Virus record (IMG/VR): IMGVR_UViG_3300029448_000194
Coordinates: 1-33,198 of that record
Length of the DNA: 33,198 bases
Source: a virus
Reading direction: 5' to 3' (one strand)
Shown piece by piece: positions 1 to 6,992 of the stretch. The notes below the pieces were generated by a model. That model was given only the letters and a program-made list of their open reading frames with translations, was not told the DNA's origin and made no database searches. The translations under genes were made by a program, and so were the position numbers. How positions within the stretch are numbered: the first letter of the stretch is position 1; every line of letters starts with the position of its first letter.

Positions 1-1
1 A

Positions 2-70
2 GGTAATATATTTGAACCTAAAACATATGCAAGATTCGATGTACATGGTGGTTGGTTGTACAGAAGATGA
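2..70 (+). CDS. C-terminal end of an upstream gene (partial)
   Basis: An open frame enters from the left edge and ends at the TGA at 68-70. It gives 22 residues, including FEPKTYARFDVHGGWLYRR at the very C-terminus. The stop overlaps the next gene's ATG as ATGA (67-70), the usual signature of coupled phage genes, which supports it being real coding sequence. Too little is visible to name the protein. In T4 the portal and prohead protease genes lie upstream of the scaffold, but nothing here identifies either. Confidence 0.6.
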   Translation, partial: GNIFEPKTYARFDVHGGWLYRR

Positions 71-588
71 TTAAATTACAGAACTTAATTTTAGAAAAGA
101 AGTTAAGGGTTTTTGATTTTGATGATACATTAGTAAAGTCAAACTCAAAGATATATGTAACGAACAAAGGAAAGAAGAAAACATTATCAACTGGTGAATA
201 TGCAGTATATAAAAAGAAACCAGGTGATGAGCTTGATTTTTCTGACTTTAGTAAAATAATAGAACCTAAACAGATTAAAGCAATGTTTAGGGTTTTTAAG
301 AATATTTATAAAGCTTCTGGTAATAGAAGATTAACAATTTTAACAGCAAGAGGAGCATATAAACCAGTTCGTCAGTTTTTTAAAGATATTGGATATGATG
401 TTTATGTTGTTGCATTATCAAGTTCTAATCCAAAAGATAAATCAGATTGGATTGAAAAACAAATTAAAGACGGATATGATGATGTATTATTTTTTGATGA
501 TTCAAGAAAAAATATAGAAGCAGTAAAGAAATTAGAAAAGAAATATTCAGATATTAAAATGATTACGAGGTTAGTTAATTATGATTAA
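67..588 (+). CDS. HAD-superfamily phosphatase with capsid-targeting-like N-terminus
   Basis: The 173-residue protein has the four HAD landmarks: DFDDT (D17, D19, T21; the DxDxT nucleophile motif), the LTARG block (motif II), a lysine in the DKSDWIE stretch (motif III) and FFDDSRKN (motif IV). It is therefore expected to be a Mg-dependent phosphohydrolase; the substrate is unknown, and a nucleotidase or a polynucleotide 3'-phosphatase are both possible. I chose ATG 67 over the in-frame TTG at 52 because ATG 67 overlaps the upstream stop as ATGA. The first ten residues, MIKLQNLILE, precede the enzyme core directly and match the [I/L]-x-E prohead-protease site pattern of T4 capsid-targeting peptides. 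Packaging into the head is inference. It overlaps the next gene by 8 nt. Confidence 0.8.
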   Translation: MIKLQNLILEKKLRVFDFDDTLVKSNSKIYVTNKGKKKTLSTGEYAVYKKKPGDELDFSDFSKIIEPKQIKAMFRVFKNIYKASGNRRLTILTARGAYKPVRQFFKDIGYDVYVVALSSSNPKDKSDWIEKQIKDGYDDVLFFDDSRKNIEAVKKLEKKYSDIKMITRLVNYD

Positions 589-904
589 GTTAAAAGAATT
601 AATTAATGAAAGTTTATATAATGTATCTCAAGATATGAAAGATGGGAAGTTCGATGAGAAGAATCCACAAGTACTTATATCAGGATATGGTACAACAAAT
701 TTAAAGACATTACAAGATAGTTTATCACGAAAGTTTATGGACTTAGCTAAAAAAGCTAAAAAGGGTGATGTTGAAAATATTGAATACATATTGAAAAAAA
801 ATGGAGTTCTTATGGGATTTGTTGAAGCATTAGTTGATGCAAACAAAGAATTATCATCATCAAAGATGAAAAGAAAAATTACTATGTATAAGAGGAAACG
901 ATAA
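581..904 (+). CDS. Small basic protein, putative head-internal protein
   Basis: This 107-residue protein is not recognised. It starts MIKLKELINES, nearly the same leader as its upstream neighbour, with I-N-E at positions 8-10 as a possible prohead-protease cut. The remainder is helical and lysine-rich, and the C-terminus (SSSKMKRKITMYKRKR) is strongly basic, as in DNA-associated head-internal proteins. ATG 581 overlaps the HAD gene stop by 8 nt, and its TAA runs into the next ATG as TAATG (902-906), so translation is probably coupled. T4 internal proteins IPI-IPIII have the same architecture of a short targeting peptide plus a small basic body. The functional analogy is inference; no homology was tested. 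Confidence 0.65.
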   Translation: MIKLKELINESLYNVSQDMKDGKFDEKNPQVLISGYGTTNLKTLQDSLSRKFMDLAKKAKKGDVENIEYILKKNGVLMGFVEALVDANKELSSSKMKRKITMYKRKR

Positions 905-1338
905 TGAAACATAATACAATTCGTAATATAAATGCAAAATGGAAAGATTGGAGACTTGAAGAAGAAGATGTAGATACTTTTGATGAATTAGCAAAATTAT
1001 TATCAGAAGTTGGATATGTTCCAGGTTCAATCAAAACACCATCTTCATTTAATCCAGCAATGATGAAGTATTCTAATAAAGAAGCTAAAAGATTTGCAGA
1101 AGATGATGTAAAGAAAATGGGAAAAGAATTAAATAAAGCTTCACAACAATCAATCAAGATAATGTTAGGTAGTGTTAAAAATGGTAAGTATGATGCTATG
1201 GATATGATTCGTGCAATTAAATCAGGTGGTAGTAGAGCTGGTGATACAAGTGCAGGAGTTCCTGAGATGTTGAGTGTTTTGTGGAGTAAAGTAGAAAAAA
1301 GATTTCGTAAATATTTAGGTGGTAAAAAGCGAAGATAA
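904..1338 (+). CDS. Hypothetical protein
   Basis: A 144-residue protein of unrecognised family. It starts at the ATG in TAATG, overlapping the previous stop. Acidic (LEEEDVDTFDE, about residues 17-28) and basic stretches alternate, and the C-terminus is basic (KRFRKYLGGKKRR). No signal peptide or membrane segment is seen. Unlike its neighbours it does not begin with the MxKLKxL[I/L]xE-type leader. It is the last gene before a late-promoter-like element at 1340, so it closes the first coupled cluster. A virion-internal or DNA-binding role would fit the charge pattern but is a guess. Confidence 0.6.
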   Translation: MKHNTIRNINAKWKDWRLEEEDVDTFDELAKLLSEVGYVPGSIKTPSSFNPAMMKYSNKEAKRFAEDDVKKMGKELNKASQQSIKIMLGSVKNGKYDAMDMIRAIKSGGSRAGDTSAGVPEMLSVLWSKVEKRFRKYLGGKKRR

Positions 1339-1339
1339 T

Positions 1340-1348
1340 GATATTTAT
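1340..1348 (+). promoter_or_regulatory. Putative late promoter element (TGATATTTAT type)
   Basis: TGATATTTATATA lies just after the stop at 1338 and about 20 bases before the ATG at 1370, with AGGAG between. It is one of nine near-identical elements found in gaps before gene groups in this window. Confidence 0.5.
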
Positions 1349-1369
1349 ATATGAATTAGGAGATTCAAA

Positions 1370-2020
1370 ATGGCAAAATTAAAAGACTTATTAAAAGAAA
1401 ATTTTTCAATGGTTGGTGGAGTAGTTAGTACACCTGCAATTGGAAAAGGATATTCTTCATTAACACAGATAGTTGAAGATAACTATGGTGAAATTGATGA
1501 AGAAAGAGTTGATGCAAAGAAAGTAATTGAAGCACTATCTCAATATAACGAGATTGGTAAATCATTATATACACAAGATGATTTAAGAGAAACTGCCGAA
1601 AAACTTTCAAACATCGCAAAATTAACAAAAAATCACACATTAAGTGAGACAGAGGATTGGTTTGATAAAGTTAGTGTAAATCGTAATATGAAAGAACTAA
1701 CAAATTTCTCAACACAATTTGGTAAAATCTCTGGTGAAGCACAATCAATTCGTGAAAGATTGGCAACATTGTATGAAGATATGGGTAATATCTTAAATCG
1801 TTACTATGATATACCAGAAGTTAATGAAGTAAATGTAGATGAAAAAGATTCTAAGTTCAATGGAACCGTTTCTGAAGAAGATGGTGAATACCAAAAGTTC
1901 TTCCAATCTGCACTAAAGAAGTTTGGAGTATCATCTCCAGATGAATTAGATGATGAATCTAAGAAAAAACTTTTCAACTTTGTAGATAAAAATTGGAAAG
2001 CAAAAAAAGAAACTGATTAA
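1370..2020 (+). CDS. Putative capsid-targeted virion protein
   Basis: The 216-residue protein starts MAKLKDLLKENF, with L-K-E at positions 8-10, the third protein in this cluster with a capsid-targeting-like leader. The body is helical and acidic. The C-terminus (KKFGVSSPDELDDESKKKLFNFVDKNW, about residues 182-209) is a compact helix-turn-helix-like block; from memory, similar tails occur in structural proteins of T4-like marine phages. It has a good AGGAG ribosome binding site and its own late-promoter-like element. The neighbouring scaffold and capsid genes fit a head role. I do not recognise an enzyme. Cleavage after E10 is inferred from the motif only. Confidence 0.65.
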   Translation: MAKLKDLLKENFSMVGGVVSTPAIGKGYSSLTQIVEDNYGEIDEERVDAKKVIEALSQYNEIGKSLYTQDDLRETAEKLSNIAKLTKNHTLSETEDWFDKVSVNRNMKELTNFSTQFGKISGEAQSIRERLATLYEDMGNILNRYYDIPEVNEVNVDEKDSKFNGTVSEEDGEYQKFFQSALKKFGVSSPDELDDESKKKLFNFVDKNWKAKKETD

Positions 2021-2034
2021 AAGTAGAGGTTAAT

Positions 2035-2274
2035 TTGGTAAAAGTTACAATCCGTAAAGGACAAAGTGTAGATAAAGCACTTAAAATATTTAAAAGAAAA
2101 GTTAAAGATAGTGGTTTGATGTTGGAATTGAGAGAGCGTTCTTTCTATAGAAAACCATCAGATATTCTTCGAGAGAAAAAGAAGAAGGCCATTTTGAGAA
2201 ATCACTATAAGAAACTAAAAGATTTAGAACAAGAAAAAATACTAAATGGTAAGGGTGGACATAAGAAGAAATAA
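2035..2274 (+). CDS. rpsU: Phage-encoded small ribosomal subunit protein bS21
   Basis: The 79-residue protein reads as bS21 almost from end to end: VTIRKGQSVDKALKIFKRK, then SGLMLELRERSFYRKPSD, then a long basic helix (REKKKKAILRNHYKKLK). Its length and motif order match bacterial bS21 (about 55-75 aa). bS21 sits on the 30S platform near the anti-Shine-Dalgarno end of 16S rRNA and promotes initiation. The start is TTG 2035, with AGAGG five bases upstream; no ATG fits the conserved N-terminus. It follows the 216-residue head-type protein by 14 nt and precedes the scaffold operon, so it may be made late. Phage-borne bS21 is known from metagenomic and marine phages and probably competes with or replaces host bS21; the effect here is inference. 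Confidence 0.9.
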   Translation: MVKVTIRKGQSVDKALKIFKRKVKDSGLMLELRERSFYRKPSDILREKKKKAILRNHYKKLKDLEQEKILNGKGGHKKK

Positions 2275-2286
2275 AACTTCTTAGAA

Positions 2287-2311
2287 AAAATACACACTTT
2301 GTGTGATTTTA
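2287..2311 (+). terminator. Possible weak terminator after bS21 gene
   Basis: CACAC (2293-2297), TTT and GTGTG (2301-2305) form a short stem, flanked by A-rich sequence before and ATTTT after, so the stem can extend with one bulge. The stem is weak in GC and the T-run is short, so the call is tentative. Confidence 0.35.
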
Positions 2312-2323
2312 CTGCAGTAACCT

Positions 2324-2332
2324 TATATTTAT
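2324..2332 (+). promoter_or_regulatory. Putative late promoter element (TATATTTAT type)
   Basis: CTTATATTTATATTAA lies between the bS21 and scaffold genes, about 110 nt before the scaffold ATG. The resulting leader would contain the hairpins at 2345-2375 and 2396-2415. Confidence 0.45.
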
Positions 2333-2344
2333 ATTAAACTAAAT

Positions 2345-2415
2345 ACACTATGTACATTCGTACATCTTATAGTGTAAATCAAAAACAAACTATATTATAG
2401 TTCCGAATAACTATA
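2345..2415 (+). promoter_or_regulatory. Structured leader upstream of scaffold gene
   Basis: Two hairpins lie just before the scaffold ribosome binding site. The first has outer stem ACACTA/TAGTGT (2345-2350 and 2370-2375) around inner stem TGTAC-ATTC-GTACA (2351-2364). The second is a perfect 7-bp stem TATAGTT/AACTATA (2396-2402 and 2409-2415) with a 6-nt loop. No T-run follows, so a role in mRNA stability or translation is more likely than termination. A related TGTAC-N5-GTACA hairpin occurs at 16457-16471 before the gp26-like gene. Confidence 0.45.
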
Positions 2416-2435
2416 CTAATCATTGGAGAAAAAAA

Positions 2436-3566
2436 ATGGATGATTTATTAAAAGAAGCTATTGCTGACGCAAAAGCAGTTCGTGAAACTGCTCTTGAAAA
2501 TGCAAAGATAGCTCTTGAAGAAGCATTCACTCCCCGTTTGAAATCTATGTTGTCAAAGAAAATCGAAGCCGAAATGGCGGGTGATGAAATTGATGATGAA
2601 CCAGTAGATGATGAAACATACGAAGTAAATGACGAAGAAGATGATGCTCCTATCGAGGATGAACCAGTAGAAGATGAACCAGTAGCTGATGAACCAGTAG
2701 CTGATGAAGAAGATGCTGATGGTGAAGACGAGAAAGAAGTAGACGAATCTGATATCATTGAAATCGATGGTGTTAAATATGCACCAGTTGTTTCTGAAGA
2801 AGATCATGAAGACGCTGAAGAAGGCGAAGTGGATGAAGATTCACACGAAGAAGAAGATGAAGATGGAGTTGATGAATCAGATGAACTTGATTTAGAAGCT
2901 GTATTATCAGAATTGGAATCAGATCTTGAAGAAACTAAAGATGAAGAAGAGTCAAAAGATGATGTTGAAGAATCAACTGATAAAGTTGAAGAAACAAAAG
3001 ATGAAGATGACGATTCTAAAGTAGATGAAACTAAAGAAGAAGATAAAGAGTCTAAAGAAGAAGTTGCCGAGTCAACAGACGAAGTAACTGAAGAAGAAGA
3101 CAAAGATGATGAAGAAGTTGATGAAGACATCGACCTTGAAGAAGTCATTAAAGCTCTTTCTGAAGAAGAAGATACTGAAAAGTCAAACGAGGAAGTGTTA
3201 ACACTTCAAAGTGAATTAAAAGAACATCGCGAAGTAGTAACATACTTGCGTGAAAAACTAAATGAAGTTAATTTATTAAACGCAAAACTATTGTTTTCTA
3301 ACAAATTGTTTAGAGCGTTTGGTTTAAGTAACGAACAGAAATTGAAAGTTGTTGAAACATTTGATAGAACTAAGAATCTTAGAGAAATCAAACTTGTTTA
3401 CTCAACACTTGCAGAATCTTTTAAGGGTGGAAAAATCCAACCTACTAAAGAGGCTAAAGGTTCAAGTTCTAAAGCAGTTGCTTCAACTAAACCTAAAAAC
3501 GATGAAGTATTGTCAGAAGGCACAGATATAAAAAATCGTTTTAAGAAATTAGCTAACATAATATAA
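2436..3566 (+). CDS. 22: Prohead core scaffolding protein (gp22-like)
   Basis: The 376-residue protein has the usual gp22 organisation. The N-terminus is helical (MDDLLKEAIADAKAVRETAL, then EEAFTPRLKSMLSKKIEAEM). A very long Asp/Glu-rich middle spans about residues 48-250. The C-terminal helix block (LLNAKLLFSNKLFRAFGLS, then a VYSTLAESFK stretch) resembles gp22 of T4-like phages. It would fill the prohead and be degraded by the prohead protease. At 376 residues it is longer than T4 gp22 (about 269) because of the expanded acidic region, which contains DNA repeats at 2658-2702. Its position directly upstream of gp23 is conserved in T4-like genomes. No prohead protease gene is visible in the window, so it must lie elsewhere. 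Confidence 0.85.
   Translation: MDDLLKEAIADAKAVRETALENAKIALEEAFTPRLKSMLSKKIEAEMAGDEIDDEPVDDETYEVNDEEDDAPIEDEPVEDEPVADEPVADEEDADGEDEKEVDESDIIEIDGVKYAPVVSEEDHEDAEEGEVDEDSHEEEDEDGVDESDELDLEAVLSELESDLEETKDEEESKDDVEESTDKVEETKDEDDDSKVDETKEEDKESKEEVAESTDEVTEEEDKDDEEVDEDIDLEEVIKALSEEEDTEKSNEEVLTLQSELKEHREVVTYLREKLNEVNLLNAKLLFSNKLFRAFGLSNEQKLKVVETFDRTKNLREIKLVYSTLAESFKGGKIQPTKEAKGSSSKAVASTKPKNDEVLSEGTDIKNRFKKLANII
2658..2702 (+). repeat. Three 15-bp tandem repeats in scaffold gene
   Basis: GATGAACCAGTAG plus a variable last codon pair repeats three times in frame, encoding DEPVE, DEPVA and DEPVA. A related copy lies upstream near 2592. Such repeats can expand or contract and may explain the length of the acidic linker. 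Confidence 0.8.
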
Positions 3567-3583
3567 TTTCGGGAGAAAAAATC

Positions 3584-5239
3584 ATGAGTAAATCAATAAA
3601 CTCAATAGAGAGCTTGATGGAGGGATATAATCCTCAGCGTCAACTTCTCGAACAAACCCGTAAATTAGTCAAGAAATGGGAACCAACAGGACTTTTAGAA
3701 GGTCTTGATGCGGAACATGAAGTAAACGGAATGGCAGTACTACTTGAGAATCAAGCCCGTCAATTAATTGACGAAGCTTCAAGAACAGGTGGACAAAATT
3801 CTGAAGAATGGTCAGGTGTTGCCTTACCATTAGTCCGTAGAATCTTTGGTGAACTAGCAGCACAAGAATTTGTGTCAGTTCAACCAATGAATCTTCCAAG
3901 TGGACTTATCTTCTACCTTGACTTCAAATACGGTACAGCCCAAACAGACGCCCACACTCAACATAGTGATGTATATGGTAACACATCTGCATCTAATGCT
4001 GACGCTGCTGGTGGTTTATATGGTGCTGGAAAATTCGGATATTCGGTGAACGATTCTGATACGGTATCATTAGCTGGTCATGTAAGTACTGCTAACGCAA
4101 CTCAATTCATTAGTTCATCAGTATCTTGGTCAGATGTAGATTTTGAACCAGACCTATCAGCATCAGTATCAACAGGTGTTGCTGCAGATGATGGTTTAGT
4201 TAAAATTACAACTGCCGTAGCTTCATATTCTACACCAGATTATGATGGCGTTCGTGCATTTACAATTAGTGGTTCAGGATACGATCAATTCTTTCCTGCA
4301 TACACTTCATACGATGCAACGAATTCTCAAATTTCTTTCATAGCTAAAAAGTCAATAGCAGGTGCTCCGACAACTGCAGTTGTTTCTTATCATAAACAAC
4401 CGACTACTAACTATTCAAGAACTGATTTTGAGGCAACTAAAGCTGAAATCGCATTAAACCCAGAAACAGATATCGATATTCCTGAATTAGATATTGCGTT
4501 AAAGAGTATTCCGATAATCGCGAAAACTCGTAAGTTAAAAGCAGTCTGGACTCCAGAACTTGCTCAAGACTTAAATGCATATCATTCAGTCGATGCTGAA
4601 GCTGAGTTAACAGCTCTATTAAGTGAGTATATCTCAATGGAAATCGATTTAGAAATCCTTGATATGTTGCATAATAATGCTTCTGCGAAAACAGAAAGAT
4701 GGTCTGCAAGACCAGGCTATGAGTACGATGCTGCAACTTCATTGTTCGCAGAATCATCAGCAAACGCATCTGCATACACTAAAGGAACATGGTTCCAAAC
4801 TCTTGGTAACAAGATACAAAGTGTAAGTAATGCAATTCATCAGAAGACTCTAAGAGGAGGAGCAAATTTCATCGTGGTATCACCTGAAACTGCTACTATC
4901 ATCGAGAGTATTCCTGGATACGCTGCTGATACAAATGGTGACGCAACCAATGGTAAATTTGCTATGGGTGTTCAAAAAGTAGGTGCTCTTAATAATAGAT
5001 ACACCGTCTATAAGAACCCATATATGTTAGAAAACACAATTCTTTGTGGTTTCAGAGGAAGTAATTTCTTAGAAACTGGAGCTGTGTATTCACCATATGT
5101 ACCATTAATCATGACACCACTTGTGTATGATCCTAAGAACTTTACACCAAGAAAAGGTGTAATGACCAGATACGCTAAGAAGATGGTTAGACCTGAGTTC
5201 TATGGTAAAGTCGTAGTTGCTGATGTAAACTATGTATAA
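3584..5239 (+). CDS. 23: Major capsid protein (gp23-like)
   Basis: The 551-residue protein aligns by eye with T4 gp23: the FVSVQPMNLPSGLIFYLDFKYG block (about residues 95-117) corresponds to the gp23 segment around GVQPMNSPTG. The length is close to T4 (521). A maturation site is visible: LIDE at 61-64 followed by ASRTGG, matching the [I/L]-x-E prohead-protease rule and very close to the T4 cleavage after residue 65. It forms the hexameric shell of the head. The ribosome binding site GGGAG precedes ATG 3584, 17 nt after the scaffold stop, so the two are probably cotranscribed. A palindrome and a strong terminator follow directly. Confidence 0.95.
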   Translation: MSKSINSIESLMEGYNPQRQLLEQTRKLVKKWEPTGLLEGLDAEHEVNGMAVLLENQARQLIDEASRTGGQNSEEWSGVALPLVRRIFGELAAQEFVSVQPMNLPSGLIFYLDFKYGTAQTDAHTQHSDVYGNTSASNADAAGGLYGAGKFGYSVNDSDTVSLAGHVSTANATQFISSSVSWSDVDFEPDLSASVSTGVAADDGLVKITTAVASYSTPDYDGVRAFTISGSGYDQFFPAYTSYDATNSQISFIAKKSIAGAPTTAVVSYHKQPTTNYSRTDFEATKAEIALNPETDIDIPELDIALKSIPIIAKTRKLKAVWTPELAQDLNAYHSVDAEAELTALLSEYISMEIDLEILDMLHNNASAKTERWSARPGYEYDAATSLFAESSANASAYTKGTWFQTLGNKIQSVSNAIHQKTLRGGANFIVVSPETATIIESIPGYAADTNGDATNGKFAMGVQKVGALNNRYTVYKNPYMLENTILCGFRGSNFLETGAVYSPYVPLIMTPLVYDPKNFTPRKGVMTRYAKKMVRPEFYGKVVVADVNYV

Positions 5240-5258
5240 TTCAGTTCTGAACTGAATT
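5238..5258 (+). repeat. Perfect inverted repeat over the capsid gene stop codon
   Basis: AATTCAGTT (5238-5246), loop CTG and AACTGAATT (5250-5258) form a perfect 9-bp hairpin beginning within the stop codon. It may shield the 3' end of the capsid mRNA, adding to the terminator that follows. Confidence 0.7.
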
Positions 5259-5266
5259 GATCTAAT

Positions 5267-5298
5267 AAAAAGGGGATTCTTTTAGAGTCCCCTTTTTT
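5267..5298 (+). terminator. Rho-independent terminator after gp23
   Basis: AAAAAGGGGA (5267-5276) pairs with TCCCCTTTTT (5288-5297); the inner TTCT/AGAG also pairs, and a T6 run ends the structure. It separates the capsid transcript from the neck operon. Confidence 0.92.
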
Positions 5299-5307
5299 GT
5301 TGCTTTT

Positions 5308-5316
5308 GATATTTAT
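5308..5316 (+). promoter_or_regulatory. Putative late promoter element upstream of gp13
   Basis: TTTTGATATTTATTAGTGTA lies right after the gp23 terminator, 35 nt before ATG 5351. The leader ending AGACTTTTTAGGAGAAA recurs almost unchanged before the tail tube gene (15672-15719). Confidence 0.6.
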
Positions 5317-5350
5317 TAGTGTAATATTACAGACTTTTTAGGAGAAAAAT

Positions 5351-6502
5351 ATGGCACAACAGCCGATATGGCCAGGAAGTGGTTCAGCAGTTAGTGAATC
5401 AACACCTTTTGGTTTTTACGATAATGACACAACATTCCAATCAGATGCACCAAAGTTTGCAACTTGGTGTGCAAGAAGATTAGGATATCCAATAACAGAG
5501 ATAGAAGTACAAGATACACAATTCTATGCTTGTTTTGAAGAAGCAGTTACAGAATATAGTGCACAAGTTAATCAATTTAACATTCGTGATAACTTATTCC
5601 ACTTACGAGGACAGGCAACAAGTTCAAACTTCACTCATAAACGAGTAAAACCAACTTTATCTGAAAATATATTCATAGCAGAAGAGTATGGACAAGAAGC
5701 ACAAGTCGGTGGTACGGTAGATTTTAAAAGAACTTCAATAGAAGTTGACTCTGGTAGTCAAGTATATGACTTAAATGATGTTATCGGAAATGCCAGTCAT
5801 AGTTCTGCAATAGAAGTTAAACGAGTATTCTATGAATCAACACCAGCAGTTGCTAGGTATTTTGATCCATATGCAATGACAGGGTTCGGAACAATGAATA
5901 TGTTAGATGGATTTGGTTTTGGTGGTAAATCACCAGCAATTCAATTTGTATTACAACCAATCTATGCAGATTTATTAAGAATACAGGCAATAGAATTTAA
6001 TGACCAGATTAGAAAGTCTGGATATTCATTTGAATTAAGAAATAATCAACTAAGAGTTTTCCCAGCCCCTGCTAGTAGTGGTTCCTTATGGATAGAGTAT
6101 ATATTAACAGAAGATAGAGATAATCCATTGAGGACGCGATATAGTGGTTCAGCAGATGTGGTATCTGATTATTCAAATGTACCTTATGATAATATGGAAT
6201 ATCAATTTATTAACGATGTTGGTAAACAATGGATTAGAAAATTTGGTTATTCATTATCTAAAGAACTATTGGGAATGGTTCGTTCTAAATATGGAACAAT
6301 CCCTATTCCTAATTCAGAAGTTTCACTTGATGGTGATACTTTAAGAGCAGAGGCAACTGCTGAAAAAGAACAATTGATGGAACAATTGAGAGAAACACTT
6401 GAACAAACAAGTCGTAAAGCACTTATGGAAGCTCAACGAGATGAAAGTGATTTTGAACAAGAAACATTAAAAAAAGTTCCATACCCACTTTACATAGGAT
6501 AA
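5351..6502 (+). CDS. 13: Neck protein (gp13-like)
   Basis: The 383-residue protein resembles gp13 of T4-like marine phages: a conserved N-terminal block around RRLGYPITEIEVQDTQFYACFEE (about 33-56) and a C-terminal helix rich in Gln/Glu. gp13 and gp14 close the head after packaging and form the tail-binding collar. The longer size than T4 gp13 (309) fits the longer marine versions. It starts at ATG 5351 behind AGGAG, and gp14 follows after 4 nt. The order gp23-gp13-gp14-gp15 supports the call. Exact domain boundaries cannot be read from the sequence alone. Confidence 0.8.
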   Translation: MAQQPIWPGSGSAVSESTPFGFYDNDTTFQSDAPKFATWCARRLGYPITEIEVQDTQFYACFEEAVTEYSAQVNQFNIRDNLFHLRGQATSSNFTHKRVKPTLSENIFIAEEYGQEAQVGGTVDFKRTSIEVDSGSQVYDLNDVIGNASHSSAIEVKRVFYESTPAVARYFDPYAMTGFGTMNMLDGFGFGGKSPAIQFVLQPIYADLLRIQAIEFNDQIRKSGYSFELRNNQLRVFPAPASSGSLWIEYILTEDRDNPLRTRYSGSADVVSDYSNVPYDNMEYQFINDVGKQWIRKFGYSLSKELLGMVRSKYGTIPIPNSEVSLDGDTLRAEATAEKEQLMEQLRETLEQTSRKALMEAQRDESDFEQETLKKVPYPLYIG

Positions 6503-6506
6503 ACAA

Positions 6507-6992
6507 ATGGCAAGTCGCTTTTATCCACCAAAGGACATGGATTTAATTGATAGATTCAATCGTGAGTTAGTTGGTGATGCAAGAATAGGTAAAGATGGAT
6601 TTATCGGACAAGAAGTCATAATATATAGAGTTTCGGTACAAGATACTAAAGCAAATATGTATGGTGAATCTGCAGATGGTAAAACATTTAGACCTGGAGT
6701 TAAGTTATCGTGTGTTATTGATGCAGAAGATTTTGATTTTGAAACAAATGAATTCGGTCCAGATAACAGACAGAATGTTACATTTGCATTCCAAAGAGAT
6801 TATTTGATTGATGTTAACTTCAGACCCAACATTGGTGATATTGTAAGTTGGAATGATGGGTATTTTGAAATTAATTCATTTAACGAAAACCAATTAGTTG
6901 GTGGACAGACAGATAACAATCATTCAATTGTTGCAACAGCACACTTAGTAAGATTAAGTTCCTTAAACATAGAAGAGTTTAGAAGTATATAA
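6507..6992 (+). CDS. 14: Neck protein (gp14-like)
   Basis: A 161-residue protein placed 4 nt after gp13 and overlapping the next gene as TAATG (6990-6994). The GYFEINSFNENQLVGG block (about 113-128) and the following HSIVATAHLVR resemble the core of gp14 of T4-like phages. It would work with gp13 as the head-completion collar. It is shorter than T4 gp14 (256), as is common in marine relatives. The identification leans on gene order as well as on these motifs. Confidence 0.7.
   Translation: MASRFYPPKDMDLIDRFNRELVGDARIGKDGFIGQEVIIYRVSVQDTKANMYGESADGKTFRPGVKLSCVIDAEDFDFETNEFGPDNRQNVTFAFQRDYLIDVNFRPNIGDIVSWNDGYFEINSFNENQLVGGQTDNNHSIVATAHLVRLSSLNIEEFRSI

Noticed and set aside
52-66. TTG 52 as the start of the HAD phosphatase
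   Set aside because: ATG 67 overlaps the upstream stop as ATGA and begins exactly at the leader shared with neighbouring proteins.
2420-3148. Long Ser-rich open frames on the minus strand opposite the scaffold gene
   Set aside because: They are the antisense of Asp/Glu-rich codons (GAA and GAT give TTC and ATC/TCA), without ribosome binding sites, and lie opposite a clearly real gene.
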